Assembly: GCF_001707755.1 (NCBI RefSeq)
Contig: NZ_MBDL01000012.1
Coordinates: forward strand, 124,001 to 188,000
DNA length: 64,000 bases
Direction of reading: 5' to 3'
DNA from: Acinetobacter celticus
GTDB lineage: Bacteria; Pseudomonadota; Gammaproteobacteria; Pseudomonadales; Moraxellaceae
Position 1 is the first letter of the stretch, and every line of letters begins with the position of its first letter. Positions 1 through 10,222 of the stretch are shown piece after piece. The notes beneath the pieces were generated by a model. The model was given only the letters and a program-made list of their open reading frames with translations, did no database searches and was not told the origin of the DNA. Made by a program: the position numbers and the translations under genes.

Positions 1-1493
1 GCTGCACGTGCATGATCAATGGCTTCCGCAGTTTGTGGCATAACACCATCATCTGCTGCTACAACCAGAACCACGATATCAGTCGCTTTCGCACCACGTG
101 AACGCATTGCAGTAAATGCAGCATGTCCAGGCGTATCAAGGAAAGTGATCATACCTTTGTCAGTTGTAACGTGGTAAGCACCAATATGCTGTGTAATACC
201 GCCCGCCTCGCCTTGAGCAACTTTTGCACGACGAATACGGTCAAGAAGCGATGTCTTACCATGGTCAACGTGACCCATGATTGTCACCACTGGCGCACGT
301 GTAGATTGAGCACCACGCGCTTCTTCAGCTGCTTCAAGTAAGTTATCTTCAGCTTGTGTATCAGAAACACGAACTGGGTTATGACCCATTTCTTCAACCA
401 CAAGTGCTGCAACATCTTGCTCAATCGCTTGGTTCTGAGTAACCAATTCGCCCATTTTCATGAGTGATTTAATTACTTCGCGAACTTTAACAGCCATTTT
501 TTGTGCAAGATCGGCAACAACAATAGTTTCACCAATTTCAACATCATAAACTTGTTTTTTAACTGGTTTTTCAAAGCCATGCTTACCAGCCTGACTTGTT
601 TTCAAACCACGTTTAGGCTGTTTGCTGAAGCTTTGCTCTTCTTGACCACGACGTCCACCTTTTTTCGGTGCACGTGCTGTTGGCGTATTGGTACCACGTT
701 TGATTTCGCGGTCTTCTTTCGCAAAAGAATCTTCATACGCTTGACCAACAAGACCTGCCGCCAATGGAGAATCATCAACAACACGAATGGTTGCAGTGGT
801 ATCTTCAGACGTATATTTCGACGCCATTTGACGCATTTGCTCAAGTGTACGCTGTTGCGCATCTTCAGCCGCCTTACGACGTACAGCTTCTTCCGTTGCT
901 TTTAACTGTGCGGTTTGTGCTTCACGTACTTTCTTCTGCTCTGCAGTTTCAGTCACTTTAACCGTTTGTTTTACAATTGGTTTATTGTTTGACTTACGTT
1001 TTACCACAACAGCAGCTTTCGATACTTCTTGCTTCGCAGTTTCTTGCTTTGCAGCAGCACGCATTGCATTTAGATTTGCCGTTGCTTTATTCACAACAAG
1101 TTGAGGCTTTTGTTCAGTTGCATCGGTCTTCTGTTCAACTTGAACTTTAGACTCTGCCGCTTTCGCAAGCGCTTCAGCTTTAATTTGTTCTGGATCAGGC
1201 TTAGTAAACGTATGTTTCTTACGAACTTCTACGTTAATGGTTTTTGCCTTACCTGATGTACTTGCTACTTTAGCTGTACTGGTCGTTTTACGTTTCAACG
1301 TGATTTTTCCTGCCTGTCCATCGTCTTGACCATGAACTTTTTTCAAATGGTTGACGAGAACATTTTGTTGTTCGGGGGTAATAATGTCATCAGCTTTACT
1401 TTGCGGTAAACCTGCCTCACGAACCTGCTCTAAGAGCTTCTCAACAGGACGATTAACGCTTTGTGCTAAATCTTGTATCGACTTGTCCGTCAT
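1..1493 (-). CDS. infB: translation initiation factor IF-2 (5' part of gene, N-terminal ~497 residues)
   Basis: IF-2 is the GTPase that brings initiator fMet-tRNA to the 30S subunit and promotes subunit joining. The reading frame is open from the ATG at 1493 to the window edge, so only the N-terminal half is present. Residues 1-50 form the IF2_N helical domain (starting [10 protein letters not shown]). A long charged, Ala/Lys/Glu-rich linker follows. The G domain begins near residue 405 with G1 GHVDHGKTS, then G3 DTPGHAAF near 450. A near-perfect Shine-Dalgarno AGGAGGT lies just before the ATG and sits in the 10-base gap after the nusA stop, so the gene is the downstream member of rimP-nusA-infB. 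The rest of the G domain and domains III-IV lie outside the window. Confidence 0.97.
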   Translation of the reverse strand, partial: MTDKSIQDLAQSVNRPVEKLLEQVREAGLPQSKADDIITPEQQNVLVNHLKKVHGQDDGQAGKITLKRKTTSTAKVASTSGKAKTINVEVRKKHTFTKPDPEQIKAEALAKAAESKVQVEQKTDATEQKPQLVVNKATANLNAMRAAAKQETAKQEVSKAAVVVKRKSNNKPIVKQTVKVTETAEQKKVREAQTAQLKATEEAVRRKAAEDAQQRTLEQMRQMASKYTSEDTTATIRVVDDSPLAAGLVGQAYEDSFAKEDREIKRGTNTPTARAPKKGGRRGQEEQSFSKQPKRGLKTSQAGKHGFEKPVKKQVYDVEIGETIVVADLAQKMAVKVREVIKSLMKMGELVTQNQAIEQDVAALVVEEMGHNPVRVSDTQAEDNLLEAAEEARGAQSTRAPVVTIMGHVDHGKTSLLDRIRRAKVAQGEAGGITQHIGAYHVTTDKGMITFLDTPGHAAFTAMRSRGAKATDIVVLVVAADDGVMPQTAEAIDHARA

Positions 1494-1503
1494 ATATTAC
1501 CTC

Positions 1504-2988
1504 CTAGTTAAACCATGATTCGCGCGCTTTCATAATAAGTTGACCTGCTTTTTCTATACCTAGACCTTCAATATCTTCAATATCGTCAGTTGCTTGGTCA
1601 GCCAAGTCATCTACTGTCACTACACCGCGAGCAGCAAGTGCATACGCGATCTCTTGAGTCATCCCTTCCATTGCAACAAGTTCTGGACTCGGTTCTTGAA
1701 TATTTTCCTGTTGTTTCAATGCATCAGCCAATGTTACTTCTTTAGCACGGCTTTGCAATAATTCAACAGTTTCAGCATCTAGCTCAATTTCATCGAATGT
1801 TTCCGCAGGAACATAAGCAATTTCGTCAAGTGAAGTGAAGCCCATTTCAACCAATGCCATCGCAAGGTCTTCTTCAATATCTAAACGTGATACAAACATG
1901 TCTAAATATTGTTGTGCTTCATTTTGCTGACGTGCATGATATTCTTCTTCCAGCATCATATTCAGCTTATAGCCAGTCAATTCTGATGCTAAACGTACGT
2001 TTTGGCCTTGAGAACCAATTGCACGCGCCAACTGATCACTAGCAGCGAAGATGATGTCAGCAGTACGCTCTTCTTCATCAATCACAATCCCTGATACATC
2101 AGCAGGCTCTAAAGCACTGGCAATATACTGAGCAGGATCATCAGACCACACCACAACATCAATACGCTCACCATTCAATTCTTGTTGAACTGCTTGGATA
2201 CGCGTACCGCGCATACCAATACACGCACCAACAGGATCGATACGGTGGTCGTTGGTTTTCACAGCAATTTTAGCACGAACACCCGGTTGACGCGCAGCTG
2301 CTTTAATCTCAATGATTTCTTCAGAAATTTCAGGAATTTCTTTTTTCATTAAGGCCATCAGCATTTCAGGTTTAGAACGCGACAATAATAATTGAGCGCC
2401 ACGACCTTCGCGATTCACACTATACAAAATGGCATTCATACGCTGTTTAGGACGAAGAATTTCTTTCGGAATCATTTCTTCACGTGCAAGATATGCTTCA
2501 GCATTGTCACCTAAGTCAATGATAAAACCATCTTTAGTTTGCTTTTTCACTTCGCCGTAAATCAATTCACCGACTTTCGATTCATAAGCATCAGCAATTA
2601 ACGCACGTTCTGCTTCACGAATCTTCTGTACAATCACTTGCTTAGCAATTTGTGCAGCAATACGACCGAAATCAATAGATTCCACTTCAAGCTCACGAAT
2701 ATCGCCAATTGACCATTGTTCAGGGTCAACATCTGAAATGGCATCCTGACAAGCAGGCATTTCATGATCTTCATCAGCAACCACTTCCCATTGACGGAAA
2801 GTGCTGTAGTCACCTGTTTTACGGTCGATTTCTACACGAAGCTGAGCTTCTTCAGAGCGAGTGCCTTCGTAGAATTTCTTTTTAGTCGCTGCAACAAGAG
2901 CCTGTTCAAGCGCCTCAAAAATTGCATCACGACTTACACCCTTTTCGTTACTAACCGTCTCTACTACGGTAAGGATTTCACGCGCCAT
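1504..2988 (-). CDS. nusA: transcription termination/antitermination factor NusA
   Basis: NusA binds RNA polymerase and nascent RNA and modulates pausing, intrinsic termination and antitermination. The protein has 494 residues, the usual proteobacterial length. Domain order is typical: polymerase-binding N-terminal domain (about 1-125), S1 domain (about 135-200), two KH domains (about 230-345, including the motif ACIGMRGTRI), then two acidic repeats (about 365-494) as in E. coli NusA. It lies 35 bases after rimP and 10 bases before infB on the same strand, the conserved rimP-nusA-infB operon. No oddity is visible. Confidence 0.97.
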   Translation of the reverse strand: MAREILTVVETVSNEKGVSRDAIFEALEQALVAATKKKFYEGTRSEEAQLRVEIDRKTGDYSTFRQWEVVADEDHEMPACQDAISDVDPEQWSIGDIRELEVESIDFGRIAAQIAKQVIVQKIREAERALIADAYESKVGELIYGEVKKQTKDGFIIDLGDNAEAYLAREEMIPKEILRPKQRMNAILYSVNREGRGAQLLLSRSKPEMLMALMKKEIPEISEEIIEIKAAARQPGVRAKIAVKTNDHRIDPVGACIGMRGTRIQAVQQELNGERIDVVVWSDDPAQYIASALEPADVSGIVIDEEERTADIIFAASDQLARAIGSQGQNVRLASELTGYKLNMMLEEEYHARQQNEAQQYLDMFVSRLDIEEDLAMALVEMGFTSLDEIAYVPAETFDEIELDAETVELLQSRAKEVTLADALKQQENIQEPSPELVAMEGMTQEIAYALAARGVVTVDDLADQATDDIEDIEGLGIEKAGQLIMKARESWFN

Positions 2989-3023
2989 AAGTCACCTATT
3001 CGTTCAGATTCTTATTTATTGAA

Positions 3024-3548
3024 TTAATCTTGATAGACTAAATTTGCTTTATCAATATTGTGACTGTCGATTTCCAAAACTTGTTGGTTTTCAACTTCAA
3101 CCTGAATCATTTCATTTTCAAGGTCGACTGCAACTAATTTTGCTTGGAATTTACGACGGTTCTCTACAGCACTGATCAGACGCAATGCAACTTGCTGACC
3201 GAGATAGCCAGACATTTGCTCAAGTTGGAAAAAAGGACGATCCCAACCTGGAGATGACACCTCTAAAGCATATTCACCTGAAATTGGATCATGGACATCA
3301 AGCATTGCGCCCACTTGTTGCGTGACACGAACACAATCTTGAACGCCAATACCACGACCTAGATCTTCTTCGCCTTCTTCAACAACTGCTGTATTTTCAC
3401 CTTCAACAATAGGTTTATCGATAAAAATACGCAATAAAGAACGTTTGCCTTGAGGTTGAAATTCAATTCCCCAAAGATTCACATTACAGGCTTGCACAGC
3501 GGGTTCAATTAAGTCCTGAAGTGCCTGAGTTTTATTTGATAGCTTCAT
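3024..3548 (-). CDS. rimP: ribosome maturation factor RimP
   Basis: RimP is needed for 30S subunit assembly. At 174 residues it is longer than the E. coli protein (about 150). The extra length is mostly an acidic insertion at roughly residues 48-68 ([15 protein letters not shown]) in the N-terminal domain. The conserved core is recognisable: DCVRVTQQV, then [23 protein letters not shown]. It is the first protein gene of the rimP-nusA-infB unit, directly downstream of the initiator tRNA genes as in E. coli, where metY precedes rimP. Confidence 0.95.
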   Translation of the reverse strand: MKLSNKTQALQDLIEPAVQACNVNLWGIEFQPQGKRSLLRIFIDKPIVEGENTAVVEEGEEDLGRGIGVQDCVRVTQQVGAMLDVHDPISGEYALEVSSPGWDRPFFQLEQMSGYLGQQVALRLISAVENRRKFQAKLVAVDLENEMIQVEVENQQVLEIDSHNIDKANLVYQD

Positions 3549-3670
3549 TTACTCTCGTTTAAATTGTGCGATTCGATGGCCGAAATGACCACTACAGATC
3601 AATGAAAACTATTGTAGTAGTGAAACATGACGATTTGACCAAACTAATGGACACTACACGATAGCCAATA

Positions 3671-3692
3671 AAAAAGGGCGTAAATCGCCCCA
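3671..3692 (-). terminator. hairpin with U-tract between tRNA genes and rimP
   Basis: Read on the minus strand, a GGGCG/CGCCC stem with a five-base loop is followed by about six U. It lies between the tRNA-fMet genes and rimP. It could be a second intrinsic terminator or attenuator that limits read-through into rimP-nusA-infB. Confidence 0.55.
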
Positions 3693-3723
3693 ATTATTGC
3701 ACAGAAAACAAATGTCCACTGTG

Positions 3724-3755
3724 CAAAAAGGCCCACCTAGTTGTGAGCCTCTTTT
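3724..3755 (-). terminator. intrinsic terminator after the tRNA-fMet cluster
   Basis: On the minus strand AGGCTCAC pairs with GTGGGCCT (8 bp, one G-U) around a six-base loop, followed by five U. It starts only 8-10 bases past the CCA end of the last initiator tRNA, a natural 3' end for the tRNA transcript. Confidence 0.7.
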
Positions 3756-3763
3756 TAGAAACT

Positions 3764-3840
<77 letters not shown>

Positions 3841-3929
3841 TCAACGTGCAAAAATTATATACAATAACTGAGGGCTTTTCAATCAAACTCTTCAGTGTTT
3901 GTCTGACTAAGTTGCACCTTAATCAAAAG

Positions 3930-4006
<77 letters not shown>

Positions 4007-4080
4007 ACAACATACAACATTTAATTTCATCTTAAATTTGACTTTAAAATGCTTATTTTAGTTTGCTTCTAAAATAAGAT

Positions 4081-4157
<77 letters not shown>

Positions 4158-4203
4158 ACAACAAATTTACTGCATACACCAACTTATGTTCTGGATTACA
4201 AGT

Positions 4204-4288
4204 TGGTGCGGAAGGGGGGACTTGAACCCCCACGCCCGAAAGCACTACCACCTCAAGGTAGCGTGTCTACCAATTCCACCACCACCGC
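4204..4288 (-). tRNA. tRNA-Leu(GAG)
   Basis: An 85-base type II tRNA with a long variable arm. The anticodon stem is CTACC/GGTAG and the loop TTGAGGT, giving anticodon GAG. CCA is encoded. The acceptor stem appears to contain a U5-U68 mismatch and a G6-U67 wobble. It lies directly downstream of secG, the same place as leuU in E. coli. Confidence 0.95.
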
Positions 4289-4340
4289 AGCTGTGTCGCA
4301 TTCTAGACGCGTCACCTCAAAAAAGAAAGAACTAAATAAA

Positions 4341-4670
4341 TTATTCAGCCGATTTTGGTGCAGTTGGTGAAGTTTCAGCCGATTTCACAGGTGCAATCGG
4401 TGTAGAGGAAATTGATTGGAGGCTATATGCATCGGTGGTCTGCTTTTTGGCATAAACCGCCAAAGTTAAACTGGTCACAAAAAATAAAGCGGTCAAAATT
4501 GCAGTCAATCTCGTCAAAAAGTTGGCTGAGCCAGACGCGCCAAATACGGTCGCCGCGCCACCACCACCAAAAGAAGCACCTGCATCAGCCCCTTTGCCGT
4601 GTTGAACTAAAATCAAAACAATCATTAATACGGCTAAGATAATGTGTACTACCAGCACAAAAGTTTGCAT
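4341..4670 (-). CDS. secG: preprotein translocase subunit SecG
   Basis: SecG is the small membrane subunit of the SecYEG protein-export channel. The 109-residue protein has two transmembrane segments (about 3-22 and 50-72) flanking a Gly/Ala-rich loop with [14 protein letters not shown], the family signature. The tail is rich in Ser, Pro, Ala and Lys. It follows tpiA by 13 bases on the same strand and precedes tRNA-Leu(GAG), an order also found in other gammaproteobacteria. Confidence 0.95.
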   Translation of the reverse strand: MQTFVLVVHIILAVLMIVLILVQHGKGADAGASFGGGGAATVFGASGSANFLTRLTAILTALFFVTSLTLAVYAKKQTTDAYSLQSISSTPIAPVKSAETSPTAPKSAE

Positions 4671-4683
4671 GCTGAACTCCTAA

Positions 4684-5475
4684 TTATTTTGTATTCGCAA
4701 ATGCGTGAGCAATTTTATAAAATGACTCAGCATTTAATGATGCACCGCCAACCAGTGCACCATTGATGTCTGGGCAGGCTGCTAACTCTACTGCATTTTC
4801 AGGTTTTACACTACCGCCATATAAAATAGCCATGCTTTGACCCATAGGCGTAATTTGGCTTAATCCTTCACGAATTTTAGCATGCATCGCTTGTGCATCC
4901 GCAGGAGATGCAGTTTTTCCTGTGCCAATGGCCCAAATTGGCTCATAAGCAACGACAACTCTTTCCCATTGATCCGCTTGAACCACTGACGCAATATCAC
5001 AAATTTGCTGTAAAACAGTCTGCTCTGCTTGACCATTTTCACGTTGTTCTAGGCTTTCACCGACACAATAAATGACCGTTAATCCGGCATCAATCGCATT
5101 TTTTACTTTTTCATTTACGATTGCAGGACTATCACCAAAAATTTCACGGCGTTCAGAATGTCCTACCAGTACAAAATCAATGCCACTGTCTTTTAATAAT
5201 TCAGCACTAATTTCGCCCGTGTACGCACCCGTACCAGCAATACGCGATAAATCCTGTGCAACGGTATAAACCGTACGATTTCCAGCACTCAATTGTGCTT
5301 GAACATTTGACAACGCAAGAGAAATAGGTGCGACACCAATATGGCATTGAGATTCGTCAATAACATGATCTTGAAGCAATTGTTTTAATTCTTGAACCAG
5401 TTGCTTGGCGTCTGCTCGCATTGGGTTCATTTTCCAATTGCCAACAACCCAAGGTGTAATTGCCGAACCCGACAT
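4684..5475 (-). CDS. tpiA: triose-phosphate isomerase
   Basis: The enzyme interconverts glyceraldehyde-3-phosphate and dihydroxyacetone phosphate in glycolysis and gluconeogenesis. The 263-residue protein is a complete TIM barrel. GNWKMN (12-17) supplies the substrate-binding Asn and Lys. GHSERR holds the catalytic His106. [12 protein letters not shown] holds the catalytic Glu178 and the flexible loop. YGGSVKPEN binds phosphate. It begins the tpiA-secG-tRNA unit and is divergent from pilB across about 275 bases. Confidence 0.97.
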   Translation of the reverse strand: MSGSAITPWVVGNWKMNPMRADAKQLVQELKQLLQDHVIDESQCHIGVAPISLALSNVQAQLSAGNRTVYTVAQDLSRIAGTGAYTGEISAELLKDSGIDFVLVGHSERREIFGDSPAIVNEKVKNAIDAGLTVIYCVGESLEQRENGQAEQTVLQQICDIASVVQADQWERVVVAYEPIWAIGTGKTASPADAQAMHAKIREGLSQITPMGQSMAILYGGSVKPENAVELAACPDINGALVGGASLNAESFYKIAHAFANTK

Positions 5476-5750
5476 AAATAACCTGCAAAAACTTTGATAA
5501 AAACGGGCATATTCTACACGGAAATGAAAAAATTAATGCGAATTTTCCTTGCGCAATTTCTACCAAGAGATTTTGTAATATCGTATTCACACAATATTTT
5601 CAAAAAAAAAGAAGTTATTTAAGGACTAGTTCAAATTTTTGTTCAATACTTAGGTAGTGACAACACTTTAAGATATGGTATTTTTGTACAACAAAAGTAT
5701 AATTTTAATATACCAATTATAAACAAACTGAAACATAGGCATATTTAAGC
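5476..5750. promoter_or_regulatory. divergent tpiA/pilB intergenic region
   Basis: AT-rich spacer between the divergent tpiA and pilB starts. A TATAAT hexamer at 5698-5703 could be the pilB -10 element, but no good -35 partner is visible. No terminator or convincing operator was found. Confidence 0.35.
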
Positions 5751-7460
5751 ATGACAGCATTACAGGGATCTCCAAGATTTACAGGATTTATTCGACGCCT
5801 GGTCGAAGAAGGACAGGTATCTGCGGAAAATATGCAGAATGCACTTTTAAATGCGAAAAAAGCCAATCAGGATATTGTTCCTTATTTAATTAATGAGTTA
5901 AAACTTTCTCCACTGCTGATTGCTGAAACCATTTCAGTTGAATTTGCTGAACCTGTTTTTGATATTTCCACCTATGACGCCAGTCTCATTATCCGTGAAG
6001 ATATTGATGAAAAATTAATTACCCGCTATCGGGTGCTCCCTATCTTTAAACATGCCAATGTTCTTTTTGTTGCGACCAGCAATCCAACCAACATTGAAGC
6101 CGTTGATGCCATTCGTTTCAGTAGTAAAATGAATACTGAAACGATTATTGTTGAACATCATAAACTTGAAAAACTCATTGAACAAAATTTTGCTGAAGAA
6201 AGCACTTTTGATTTTGATGATGATTTTGATTTAGATATTGGTATAGATACGCCCGATCAGAACACTGAGAGTAGCGAAGAAGAAAAAGGCGAAGAAGCAC
6301 CTATTGTTAAATATATTAATAAGTTACTTGTTGATGCGATTCGTATGGGTGCATCAGACTTACATTTTGAACCGTATGAAAAAGTATACCGCGTACGTTA
6401 CCGCGTCGATGGTGTACTCCGTCAAATTGCCACCCCTCCTCTGCAATTGGCAAACCGTCTAGCATCTCGCTTAAAAGTTATGTCACAAATGGATATTTCA
6501 GAAAAACGAGTACCACAAGATGGTCGTATTAAATTAAAATTATCAAAAAATAAAGCCATCGACTTTCGTGTTAACTCATTACCGACCCTATTTGGTGAAA
6601 AACTGGTACTCCGTATCCTCGATCCTTCAAGTGCGATGCTGGGTATTGATGCATTGGGTTATGAACCTGCACAAAAAAAATTATTCATGGATGCGTTAGA
6701 TAAACCACAAGGCATGCTACTGATTACAGGCCCAACGGGTTCGGGTAAAACGGTATCTTTATATACGGGCTTAAATATTCTCAACCGCGAAGATACCAAT
6801 ATTTCAACAGCCGAAGATCCGGTGGAAATTAACTTGGAAGGTGTTAATCAAGTTAACGTCAACAATAAAGTCGGTTTGACCTTCGCTGCAGCATTAAAAT
6901 CCTTCCTACGCCAAGATCCAGATATTGTCATGGTTGGTGAGATTCGAGATTTAGAAACAGCTGAAATTGCCATTAAAGCGGCGCAAACTGGCCACATGGT
7001 TTTATCTACACTCCATACCAACAGTGCCCCTGAAACCCTGACACGACTGCGTAATATGGGAGTTCCTTCTTTTAACATTGCAACCTCTGTTAACTTGGTG
7101 ATTGCACAGCGTTTGGCTCGTCGCCTTTGTTCGCAATGTAAAGAAGCTGTTGAAGTTCCAGAACAAAGCCTACTTGAAATGGGATTTACCGAAGAAGATA
7201 TCGTCAATCCAGAATTTCAGATTTATCAACCCGTGGGTTGTTCTGAATGCAGAGATGGCTATAAAGGTCGTGTCGGTATTTATGAAGTTATGAAAGTTAC
7301 ACCAGAAATTTCTCGCCTGATTATGGAAGATGGTAATGCAATTCAAATTGCAGATGCTGCAGACCAAGCTGGGTTTAACAATTTACGCCGTTCAGGATTA
7401 ATGAAGGTTATGCAGGGGGTGACTTCACTTCAAGAAGTCAATCGCGTAACCAGTGAGTAA
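5751..7460 (+). CDS. pilB: type IV pilus assembly ATPase PilB
   Basis: PilB is the cytoplasmic hexameric ATPase that powers pilin polymerisation, needed for twitching and natural transformation. The 569-residue protein has the MshEN/T2SSE N-terminal domain (about 1-150), an acidic stretch (DFDDDFDLDIG, near 155-165), and the core ATPase. Walker A GPTGSGKT lies near 326-333, then the Asp box with AEDPVE and the Walker B/His box VGEIRDLETAEIA...STLHTNSA. Two CxxC pairs near 460 and 497 form the zinc site. It heads pilB-pilC-pilD-coaE, the same order as in Pseudomonas. Confidence 0.97.
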   Translation: MTALQGSPRFTGFIRRLVEEGQVSAENMQNALLNAKKANQDIVPYLINELKLSPLLIAETISVEFAEPVFDISTYDASLIIREDIDEKLITRYRVLPIFKHANVLFVATSNPTNIEAVDAIRFSSKMNTETIIVEHHKLEKLIEQNFAEESTFDFDDDFDLDIGIDTPDQNTESSEEEKGEEAPIVKYINKLLVDAIRMGASDLHFEPYEKVYRVRYRVDGVLRQIATPPLQLANRLASRLKVMSQMDISEKRVPQDGRIKLKLSKNKAIDFRVNSLPTLFGEKLVLRILDPSSAMLGIDALGYEPAQKKLFMDALDKPQGMLLITGPTGSGKTVSLYTGLNILNREDTNISTAEDPVEINLEGVNQVNVNNKVGLTFAAALKSFLRQDPDIVMVGEIRDLETAEIAIKAAQTGHMVLSTLHTNSAPETLTRLRNMGVPSFNIATSVNLVIAQRLARRLCSQCKEAVEVPEQSLLEMGFTEEDIVNPEFQIYQPVGCSECRDGYKGRVGIYEVMKVTPEISRLIMEDGNAIQIADAADQAGFNNLRRSGLMKVMQGVTSLQEVNRVTSE

Positions 7461-7498
7461 TTTGCTGTATTTAATATTTAAAAAATAAGGATAAATTA

Positions 7499-8725
7499 AT
7501 GGCGGTTAAAAAAGCGCAGATGATGCCAACCTTCAGTTATGAAGGGATTGATCGTAAAGGGGTAAAACTTAAAGGGGAGTTACCTGCACGCAATATGGCC
7601 TTGGCCAAGGTTACGTTGCGTAAACAGGGTATTACCATTAAAACCATTCGAGAAAAACGCAAGAACATTCTCGAAGGCTTAATGAAAAAGAAGGTGACGA
7701 CTTTAGACATTACGATTTTTACCCGCCAACTTGCCACCATGATGAAAGCTGGGGTGCCATTGGTACAAGGTTTTGAAATTGTTGCTGAAGGTCTAGAAAA
7801 TCCATCAATGCGAGAGGTGGTATTGGGGATTAAAGGTGAAGTCGAAGGAGGTAATACCTTTGCTGGCGCACTGCGTAAATATCCGCAATATTTCGATAAC
7901 CTCTTCTGTTCTCTGGTCGAATCTGGTGAGCAATCAGGTGCTTTAGAAACCATGTTGGACCGTGTTGCCATTTATAAAGAAAAGAGTGAGCTCTTAAAAC
8001 AAAAAATTAAAAAAGCCTTAAAATACCCTATTGCTGTAATCGTAGTTGCCCTTATTGTGACCATTATTCTTATGGTTAAAGTTGTTCCAGTCTTCCAAGA
8101 ACTCTTTTCTTCATTTGGTGCAGATTTACCCGCATTTACGCAATTAGTCGTGAATATGTCGAACTGGTTCCAAAGCTATTGGTTTATCTTGATCATCGGT
8201 ATTGCAGCCACTATCGCAGGTTTCCTTGAAGCAAAAAAACGTAGTAAAAAACTCCGAGATTTCTTAGATAAAGCAGCATTGAAAGCGCCTATTTTTGGTG
8301 ATTTAGTCTATAAAGCAATTATTGCACGCTACAGCCGTACACTTGCCACTACTTTTGCTGCTGGTGTTCCGCTCATTGATGCACTTGAGTCGACTGCTGG
8401 TGCGACCAATAATGTGGTCTATGAAGAAGCGGTAATGAAAATCCGTGAAGATGTGGCAACAGGTCAGCAATTACAATTTGCGATGCGCGTAACCAATAAA
8501 TTTCCATCTATGGCAGTACAAATGGTTGCCATCGGAGAAGAATCGGGCGCACTCGACTCCATGCTCGATAAAGTGGCCACACATTACGAAAATGAGGTCG
8601 ATAATGCTGTCGATGGCCTAACAGCAATGATGGAGCCATTAATTATGGCTGTATTGGGTGTTTTGGTTGGTGGTTTAGTCATTGCAATGTATTTACCAAT
8701 TTTCCAAATGGGTTCTGTTGTTTAA
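7499..8725 (+). CDS. pilC: type IV pilus inner-membrane platform protein PilC
   Basis: PilC is the polytopic inner-membrane protein that couples the PilB/PilT ATPases to pilus growth and retraction. At 408 residues it has the normal length, with two T2SSF domains (about 70-195 and 275-398) separated by membrane segments near 170-195 and 220-240 and followed by a last one at the C terminus. Each domain has the family pattern FTRQLATMMKAGVPL or YSRTLATTFAAGVPL. A Shine-Dalgarno AAGGA precedes the ATG. It is 38 bases after pilB, and its stop overlaps the pilD start. Confidence 0.97.
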   Translation: MAVKKAQMMPTFSYEGIDRKGVKLKGELPARNMALAKVTLRKQGITIKTIREKRKNILEGLMKKKVTTLDITIFTRQLATMMKAGVPLVQGFEIVAEGLENPSMREVVLGIKGEVEGGNTFAGALRKYPQYFDNLFCSLVESGEQSGALETMLDRVAIYKEKSELLKQKIKKALKYPIAVIVVALIVTIILMVKVVPVFQELFSSFGADLPAFTQLVVNMSNWFQSYWFILIIGIAATIAGFLEAKKRSKKLRDFLDKAALKAPIFGDLVYKAIIARYSRTLATTFAAGVPLIDALESTAGATNNVVYEEAVMKIREDVATGQQLQFAMRVTNKFPSMAVQMVAIGEESGALDSMLDKVATHYENEVDNAVDGLTAMMEPLIMAVLGVLVGGLVIAMYLPIFQMGSVV

Positions 8726-9585
8726 TGCAAGATTTAATTCAGTATTTTATTCAAGTTCCAGCAGCACTTTATATCGCTGTTGGAATTCTCAGTCTATGTA
8801 TCGGTAGTTTTCTAAACGTCGTCATTTATAGAACCCCTAAAATGATGGAACAAGAATGGCGAACTGACTGCCAATTCTTACTTCATCCAGAACAGCCCAT
8901 TATTGATGAAAGTAAAATCACCCTCAGTAAACCTAATTCAAGCTGTCCAAAGTGTCAAAGCCCCATTCGCTGGTATCAAAATATCCCTGTAATCAGTTGG
9001 TTAATACTTCGTGGTAAATGTGGCTCATGCCAAAATCCCATTAGTATCCGCTACCCACTGATTGAATTACTCACAGCCGTGTGTTCGTTAACTGTTGTCG
9101 CTGTATTTGGCCCAACCCTGCAAATGCTATTTGGTTTAATTTTTACATGGGTGTTAATCACCCTCACCTTTATTGATTTTGATACTCAATTATTACCCGA
9201 TCGCTATACCCTACCTTTAGCCGCCTTAGGCTTAGGGCTCAATAGTTATGCCTTGTACACGTCTGCGACCGCATCTATTTGGGGTTACCTTCTAGGCTTC
9301 CTTTGCCTCTGGATTGTTTACTATCTATTTAAAGTGATCACGGGTAAAGAAGGCATGGGTTATGGTGATTTTAAATTATTGGCCGCTTTAGGTGCATGGA
9401 TGGGCCCCTTTATGTTGCCTCTTATTGTGCTGTTATCATCGGTTGTCGGTGCAATTATTGGTATTATCTTATTAAAAATTCGTAAAGAAAATCAGCCTTT
9501 TGCTTTTGGCCCATTCATTGCCATTGCAGGTTGGATTGCTTTCCTTTGGGGCGATCAAATTATGAAAATTTATTTGGGTCAATAA
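8725..9585 (+). CDS. pilD: prepilin leader peptidase / N-methyltransferase PilD
   Basis: PilD cleaves the leader of type IV pilins and type II pseudopilins and methylates the new N terminus. The 286-residue protein is a membrane protein with about eight hydrophobic segments. The cytoplasmic methylase loop carries the four-Cys motif (CPKC near 72 and CGSC near 97). The two catalytic aspartates are in the DFDTQLLPD segment near 152 and in GMGYGDFKLL near 212. Its ATG overlaps the pilC stop (TAATG), so it is translationally coupled. The same enzyme probably serves any type II secretion system in the cell. Confidence 0.96.
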   Translation: MQDLIQYFIQVPAALYIAVGILSLCIGSFLNVVIYRTPKMMEQEWRTDCQFLLHPEQPIIDESKITLSKPNSSCPKCQSPIRWYQNIPVISWLILRGKCGSCQNPISIRYPLIELLTAVCSLTVVAVFGPTLQMLFGLIFTWVLITLTFIDFDTQLLPDRYTLPLAALGLGLNSYALYTSATASIWGYLLGFLCLWIVYYLFKVITGKEGMGYGDFKLLAALGAWMGPFMLPLIVLLSSVVGAIIGIILLKIRKENQPFAFGPFIAIAGWIAFLWGDQIMKIYLGQ

Positions 9586-9596
9586 AAGGGATAACA

Positions 9597-10214
9597 ATGA
9601 GTTTTGTCGTAGGATTAACTGGTGGTATAGGTAGTGGGAAATCAGCAGCCAGTGCGTGGTTCGAGTCTCAAAACATTAGCGTGGTCGATGCCGATGTCAT
9701 CGCACGTGAAGTTGTACAACAAGGTCAGCCTGCATTAGTTCAAATCCATCAGGCATTTGGCGATTGGGTCTTACTGGAAAATGGTGAGCTGAATCGGACT
9801 GCTTTACGTGAATATATTTTCCAATTTCCTGAAGCACGAAAAACTCTAGAAAGCATTACTCACCCCGCTATTCGCCACTCCATCATCTTACAGTTAGAAC
9901 AAACTCAAAGCGCATATGCCCTTTTGGTTTCTCCCCTACTGTTTGAAACCAATCAACATCAACTGACCCAACGTACATTATTGATTGATGCCACAGAAGC
10001 GTTGCAAATTGAACGAGCATCACAGCGGGATGGTCAAAATATCGAACAAATTAAAAAGATCATTCGAGCCCAACTGCCTCGCGTGAAAAAACAACAACTG
10101 GCAGACGATATTGTGTTAAATGATGGACATCTCGATCACCTTTATCAGCACTTACAACAACTCCATGCATCTTATTTGGTCTTGGCTAAAAAAAATCAGT
10201 CTAATGAAGACTGA
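9597..10214 (+). CDS. coaE: dephospho-CoA kinase
   Basis: CoaE phosphorylates dephospho-CoA on the 3'-hydroxyl, the last step of coenzyme A synthesis. The chosen ATG at 9597 (205 residues) is preceded by AAAGGG at a good distance and gives the standard N terminus MSFVVGLTGGIGSGKS with the P-loop. An in-frame upstream start at 9531 would lie inside pilD and is unlikely. It is the last gene of the pilBCD-coaE unit. Its final codons (KKNQSNED) and stop lie inside a palindromic terminator and overlap the end of the convergent EamA gene by 19 bases. Confidence 0.96.
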   Translation: MSFVVGLTGGIGSGKSAASAWFESQNISVVDADVIAREVVQQGQPALVQIHQAFGDWVLLENGELNRTALREYIFQFPEARKTLESITHPAIRHSIILQLEQTQSAYALLVSPLLFETNQHQLTQRTLLIDATEALQIERASQRDGQNIEQIKKIIRAQLPRVKKQQLADDIVLNDGHLDHLYQHLQQLHASYLVLAKKNQSNED

Positions 10215-10222
10215 TTTTTTTT
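10189..10222. terminator. bidirectional terminator shared by coaE and the EamA gene, inside both coding ends
   Basis: AATCAGTCT (10194-10202) pairs with AGACTGATT (10208-10216) around the loop AATGA, flanked by an A run on the left and a T run of 8 on the right. It therefore works on both strands. Both stop codons lie within the palindrome. Confidence 0.85.

Noticed and set aside
501..905. Long plus-strand ORF at the left end
   Set aside because: It lies opposite infB, is rich in Phe/Thr/Arg from the reverse of Lys/Ala codons, and has no ribosome site.
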